Shown here: piece after piece, positions 60,659 through 64,000 of the stretch
Numbering within the stretch: position 1 is the first letter of the stretch
Layout of the letters: each line of letters opens with the position of its first letter
DNA from: CBDAQA01 sp965247815
GTDB taxonomy: Bacteria; Planctomycetota; Phycisphaerae; Tepidisphaerales; Tepidisphaeraceae
Assembly (NCBI GenBank): GCA_965247815.1
Contig: CBDFHW010000014.1
Location: 310,001-374,000 of the forward strand
Direction of reading: 5' to 3'
Length of the DNA stretch: 64,000 bases
Position numbers and translations under genes: made by a program
Notes under the pieces: model-generated
Databases searched by the model: none
What the model saw: the letters and a program-made list of their open reading frames with translations, nothing else
Told to the model about the DNA's origin: nothing

Positions 60659-62107
60659 TCAGTGCAGTGTCGGGCCGTAGGTTTCCAGCCCGGCGTTGGC
60701 CGGTGCCCGGCTGCTGAGAATTTTGTATTTCTGCATCGCCACGTCGACCGCGGTTTCGAAACCTTCCTGCGACGTGGTGACGACCGCGTCTTCGAACGAC
60801 TGCTGTTTGCTCATGCGCCAGCGGGCGTTGATCTGCTGCTGACGCAGCCGGTTGTACGCGTCTTCCTGCACGGTCGCGTCGTCGAACTTGCGGACGACGC
60901 CGATCTTTTTATCGACTAACTTCGCGACGTAGTACGCGCCCTCGGCCTTGATCACCGGCGTGACCTGGCCGGGGTCGAGCTGCCAGAGCGCCTTTTCGAC
61001 GTCCTCCAGCCGATAGGTGTTCGGTTCCATCCAGCCGCCGGGGTCACCCCCGCGGCTCTTCAGATAGCTGTCGGAATTGTCGGCCGACGCGAGGGCGGCG
61101 AAGTCCGCGCCTTGCGCGGCCTTTTCTCGGATGGCGGTGATCTTGTCCAGCGCTACCTTGTCGGCGTCCGCGCCGGTGAGGGTCGTCGGGTCGATTTGTA
61201 TCACGCGGAACAGCGCTTTGGATTTTTCGCTGTAAAGCTTGTCGACGTTCGCCTTGTAGAAATTAAAGAGGTCGTCCCGGCCGATCTGCACGAGCGGTTC
61301 GAACACGCGACGCTGGAACAGGTCGTGGACGATCTGCCGGTAGGTCTGCGTCATTGATTCGTCGAAGTCCTGGCCTTCGGCGGCCGCGGCGCGCTTGGCG
61401 GACTCTAGCGACCCGCCGGCGGCGGTGATCTTTTCCTGCTTCAGGTGGATCGTGATCTGCTCGGCGAGCTCGCGGTCCTTGGCCTCCAGGGAGTTGTAGG
61501 CCATGTTGAAATACTGCTCGTCCTGCTTCATTTCGTCGAGCTGGCGGTCGATCTCCTCGCTGGCGAAGCGGCGGAACTCCGACTCGCTCATCTCCCGTGC
61601 CTTGGCGGCGAACTGCTTGTTCAACCGGCGGAGCACTTGGCAGGAATAGATCGGCGTGCCGTTCACCTTGGCGATCACGCCTCCGATGGTCATATACACC
61701 CCGCGGCTGGTGCCGGGCACCGGGGCGGGTGAGGCCTCGTCGGCGACCTGGGTGGTGGGGGACGACGCGTCGGCGACGGCGGAAGGGGTCTCGGCGGCGA
61801 AGGTCGGCTGGGTCGTGCCGACCGGTTCGGTTTTCGCCGCGGCCGCCAGGGCGTTCAGCGGTTCGATCGATGCTAACGGCTGGGGTTGCAACGGGGTCAG
61901 GACGGCAACCTTGGTCGGCGCGGCGACGTTGGCAAAAGCCGTGGACGGATCGACGTTGTTGTTTTGCGTGGGTTCGAATCGGTCTGCCGCGCCCGCGGCG
62001 GGGGGGACGAACAGGTCTGCCGTCAACGGGCGCGGCGACTGAGCACACCCCAGCGGAACCGCGGCGGCCGCACAGACGATCACAGCCCAGCACGTTCGTC
62101 GATTCAT
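60659..62107 (-). CDS. PpiC-type peptidylprolyl isomerase, exported
   Basis: 482 residues from ATG 62107 with AGGAG seven bases upstream. A short signal ends VPLGC (Cys21); position -3 is Pro, so lipidation is possible but not certain. Residues about 40-150 form a long Pro/Ala/Thr-rich, disordered stretch. The SurA-like helical part (about 150-280, REMSESEFRRFASEEIDRQL) precedes a parvulin domain with FRVIQIDPTTL, DFAALASADNSDSYLKSRGG and DPGGWMEPNTY. The C-terminal 90 residues are helical. Probably an envelope chaperone, along with 19100-20230. Confidence 0.88.
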   Translation of the reverse strand: MNRRTCWAVIVCAAAAVPLGCAQSPRPLTADLFVPPAAGAADRFEPTQNNNVDPSTAFANVAAPTKVAVLTPLQPQPLASIEPLNALAAAAKTEPVGTTQPTFAAETPSAVADASSPTTQVADEASPAPVPGTSRGVYMTIGGVIAKVNGTPIYSCQVLRRLNKQFAAKAREMSESEFRRFASEEIDRQLDEMKQDEQYFNMAYNSLEAKDRELAEQITIHLKQEKITAAGGSLESAKRAAAAEGQDFDESMTQTYRQIVHDLFQRRVFEPLVQIGRDDLFNFYKANVDKLYSEKSKALFRVIQIDPTTLTGADADKVALDKITAIREKAAQGADFAALASADNSDSYLKSRGGDPGGWMEPNTYRLEDVEKALWQLDPGQVTPVIKAEGAYYVAKLVDKKIGVVRKFDDATVQEDAYNRLRQQQINARWRMSKQQSFEDAVVTTSQEGFETAVDVAMQKYKILSSRAPANAGLETYGPTLH

Positions 62108-62372
62108 GAAGGCTCTCCTGGCATTACAAGCCGGACACAATAGCGTCCGATAACATCATCGGCAACGCGGGGCGGATCGGTGTAGCAAATAGGGAATTTA
62201 CCGAAAACGCCCGCAGCCCATCCGCGACGCATGCCGGGGCCTTGATCTTGAAGGATTTCAAAAGACCGCTTGCTCCCGCCAACGCTTCCGCTAATGTGCC
62301 CCTTTACGCCGCGCGGCTGTCCGACGGACAACCGATGACGGAAAACCCACAAGACACATAGGAGATTTTTAC

Positions 62373-63536
62373 ATGTCGTTGATCGCTCCGCACGGCGGGA
62401 CTCTGGTTAATCGCGTTCTCGAAGGCGCCGCCGCGGCGGCCGCGGTGAAAGAGGCGGCCTCGCTGACCGCCATCACCCTGTCCCCCCGCGAAGCATTCGA
62501 CCTGGAAATGATCGCCATTGGCGCGTTCTCGCCTTTGACCGGGTTCCAGGGCCAGGCCGACTTCACCCGCGTCTGCAAGGAAATGCGGCTCGCCGACGGC
62601 ACCGTCTGGCCGATCCCGGTGATCCTGTCGCCCGCCGACGACATCACTGCGAATATCAAGGCCGGGCAGAAGATCGCGCTGAACGACCCCAAGGGCCGGC
62701 TGCTCGGGCTGATGACCGTCACTGAAAAATATCCGCACGATAAGGCGATCGAAATTCCCAACGTATATCGCACCGAAGACGAAGCCCACCCGGGCGTGAA
62801 GATCGTCAAAGGGCAGGGGAACTGGAACCTGGCCGGCCCGATCGACGTGGTCACCCCCACGCACGAGCCGGAGTTCAGCGAGTACCGCATTCCCCCGGCC
62901 AAGACCCGCGAGGCGTTCGCCGCCAAGGGGTGGAGCACGGTCGCCGCGTTCCAGACTCGCAATCCGATCCACCGCAGCCACGAATACCTGACCAAGGTCG
63001 CGCTGGAGATGACCGACGGCCTGCTGATCCACCCACTGGTCGGTGAAACCAAGAGCGACGACATCCCCGCCCAGACCCGCATGGATTGTTACAAAGTCCT
63101 GGTCGACAATTATTACAACCCCAAGCGGACGATGCTCAGCGTGATGCCGCTCGCCATGCGGTACGCCGGCCCGCGGGAAGCGGTGCTGCACACGCTGATC
63201 CGCAAGAACTACGGCGTCACCCACTTCATCGTCGGCCGCGACCATGCCGGCGTTGGCAATTATTACGGCACCTACGACGCCCAGACCATCTTCGACCAGT
63301 TCGACATGATCAAAGACTTCGGCGTCACGATCCTGAAGTTCGAGCACACCGCCTGGTGCAAGAAGTGCGAAGCCGTCGTCAGCAGCAAAACCTGCCCGCA
63401 CGGCCCCGAAGACAAGGTAGCCCCCAGTGGCACCAAGGTCCGCGAACTGCTCAAAGCCGGCCAACGCCCCCCGATGGAATTCAGCCGGCCGGAAGTGGCT
63501 GACATTCTTATCAAGTGGGCGCAAAGCGTAGGGTGA
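62373..63536 (+). CDS. sat: sulfate adenylyltransferase (ATP sulfurylase)
   Basis: 387 residues from ATG 62373 with AGGAG eight bases upstream. Sat makes adenosine 5'-phosphosulfate from sulfate and ATP. The N-terminal PUA-like domain is followed by the catalytic domain with AAFQTRNPIHRSHEYL (Gln194-His203, the Q-x-R-N-P-x-H-x-x-H motif) and GRDHAGVGNYY (about 288-298). WCKKCEAVVSSKTCPHG probably binds zinc, as in dimeric bacterial enzymes. No APS reductase or APS kinase is visible; a ferredoxin gene ends convergently about 260 bases on. The gene is consistent with sulfate assimilation. Confidence 0.95.
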   Translation: MSLIAPHGGTLVNRVLEGAAAAAAVKEAASLTAITLSPREAFDLEMIAIGAFSPLTGFQGQADFTRVCKEMRLADGTVWPIPVILSPADDITANIKAGQKIALNDPKGRLLGLMTVTEKYPHDKAIEIPNVYRTEDEAHPGVKIVKGQGNWNLAGPIDVVTPTHEPEFSEYRIPPAKTREAFAAKGWSTVAAFQTRNPIHRSHEYLTKVALEMTDGLLIHPLVGETKSDDIPAQTRMDCYKVLVDNYYNPKRTMLSVMPLAMRYAGPREAVLHTLIRKNYGVTHFIVGRDHAGVGNYYGTYDAQTIFDQFDMIKDFGVTILKFEHTAWCKKCEAVVSSKTCPHGPEDKVAPSGTKVRELLKAGQRPPMEFSRPEVADILIKWAQSVG

Positions 63537-63798
63537 TAAGAGCCCTGGCGACGGGTGGCGGAAATGCACCCCTTCATTAGATAAGGCCGAAGTGTGAGGT
63601 GTCGGGGCCTCATTCATATCACTACTGATTTGATGAAGGGGACTTAGAAGAATATTTCGGCTGCGGAACCAGTAACCACGATCGCAGTCGCAAGTCGTCG
63701 CGGCGTAGTCCACAAAGCAAAGCAGGGCGAAATCATCTCGCTACAAGAAAAACCGGGCACGGCATGAAAATGCCGTGTCCGGTTTCGCGTATGCGGTC
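63537..63798. other. intergenic region between sat and ferredoxin
   Basis: 262 bases between convergent genes. It carries the strong hairpin at 63745-63785 (listed separately) and otherwise no repeat, RNA gene or coding frame that I can support. Confidence 0.5.
63745..63785 (-). terminator. intrinsic terminator after the ferredoxin gene
   Basis: AAACCGGGCACGGCAT at 63750-63765, loop GAAA, and ATGCCGTGTCCGGTTT at 63770-63785: a 16-base stem with one wobble. Read on the minus strand, it is followed by a T-run with one C break. It may serve sat too, but the + strand flank has no long T-run. Confidence 0.8.
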
Positions 63799-64000
63799 TC
63801 ATTTTCGGTAATAGGCCGCGTTTTTCTCAATGTAATCGTGCCATTCTGTGGGAACATCTTCGACCGCGAAGATGGCTCTCACCGGGCATTCCTCCACACA
63901 CAATCCGCAATGAATGCAAGCCGGATCAATAAAAAGCTGATCCGCCTCTGAAAAGTTCTTCTCGTTTGCCGTCGGATGAATGACGTCCACCGGACAGACG
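63799..64000 (-). CDS. 4Fe-4S-type ferredoxin, C-terminal part (start outside window)
   Basis: The frame is open to the right edge of the window: codons for Val-Cys-Pro precede the GTG at 63990, so the first cluster motif (C-x3-CP) is cut by the edge. The visible C-terminal part holds DPACIHCGLCVEECPVRAIF, a complete C-x2-C-x2-C-x3-C-P motif for a 4Fe-4S cluster. The upstream CPVDVIHP is the end of another cluster motif. The tail TEWHDYIEKNAAYYRK is common in 7Fe or 8Fe ferredoxins. Convergent with sat. It may serve as electron carrier for sulfur or other reduction steps. Confidence 0.85.
   Translation of the reverse strand, partial: VCPVDVIHPTANEKNFSEADQLFIDPACIHCGLCVEECPVRAIFAVEDVPTEWHDYIEKNAAYYRK

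Noticed and set aside
61971..61984. GGTTCGAATC, resembling a tRNA T-loop
   Set aside because: Lies inside a coding gene, and no acceptor, D or anticodon stems can be fitted around it.
62304..63713. 469-codon frame antisense to ATP sulfurylase
   Set aside because: Sat motifs on the + strand are complete, and the antisense product has no recognisable domain.

Overview
The window reads as chromosomal DNA of a free-living, flagellated planctomycete, most likely of the class Phycisphaerae (Humisphaera/Tepidisphaera-like). This placement is an inference. It rests on high G+C, frequent GTG and TTG starts, patchy Shine-Dalgarno sites, a Minf_1886-type protein (a Planctomycetes/Verrucomicrobia family), a prepilin-like protein ending in a YVDGH motif, a leucine-rich-repeat membrane protein with a zinc ribbon, zinc-ribbon membrane proteins, and a Rho factor with a long disordered N-terminus. 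I saw no rRNA, tRNA, CRISPR, phage or intact insertion sequence.

Layout. 1-8.0 kb: end of a large hypothetical gene, two small membrane proteins, a Sir2 deacylase, rho with its own intrinsic terminator, coaE with a VOC protein, and a pseudopilin. 8.5-13.9 kb: a DUF971 protein, a Minf_1886 pair, gmhA, an SprT-like protein, a decayed toxin-antitoxin patch (parDE remnant, DUF433/DUF5615) and pgi. 14-17.5 kb: a membrane/LRR gene split by one amber codon, pgm and ridA. 17.8-30.5 kb: housekeeping and membrane genes (PpiC lipoprotein, aminotransferase, M50 protease pair, proB, dual-specificity-type phosphatase, GT39-like transferase, YgfZ-like protein, PPK2). 30.5-36.2 kb: a surface-glycan block of DegT aminotransferase, GT4, two GT2 enzymes and a divergent glycosyltransferase. 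36.4-43 kb: scpB, zinc-ribbon membrane proteins and an orphan NitT/TauT-type ABC transporter (ATPase plus fused permease). 43-49 kb: peroxiredoxin-like protein, YmdB phosphoesterase, an arsR-arsC-arsM operon, a LuxR-type regulator, DUF502 and TatD. 49-53 kb: fliS, a long fliD and a small partner gene. 53-64 kb: DacB, a channel-like protein, an oxidoreductase/SDR/GNAT run, a PfkB kinase, a second PpiC protein, ATP sulfurylase and the end of a ferredoxin gene.

Functional links. pgi, pgm, the PfkB kinase and gmhA supply sugar phosphates that could feed the glycan block. ArsR, ArsC and ArsM form a reduce-and-methylate arsenic pathway with no efflux pump in view. FliD and FliS make the filament cap and flagellin chaperone.

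Two things stand out beyond the genes. First, three recognisable reading frames between 11.2 and 15.3 kb are each broken by one in-frame stop while family motifs continue beyond it. Second, at least six intergenic regions carry pairs of roughly 18-38 bp inverted arms 45-120 bp apart. They belong to several unrelated sequence families but share one layout. These are the best candidates for something not well described.
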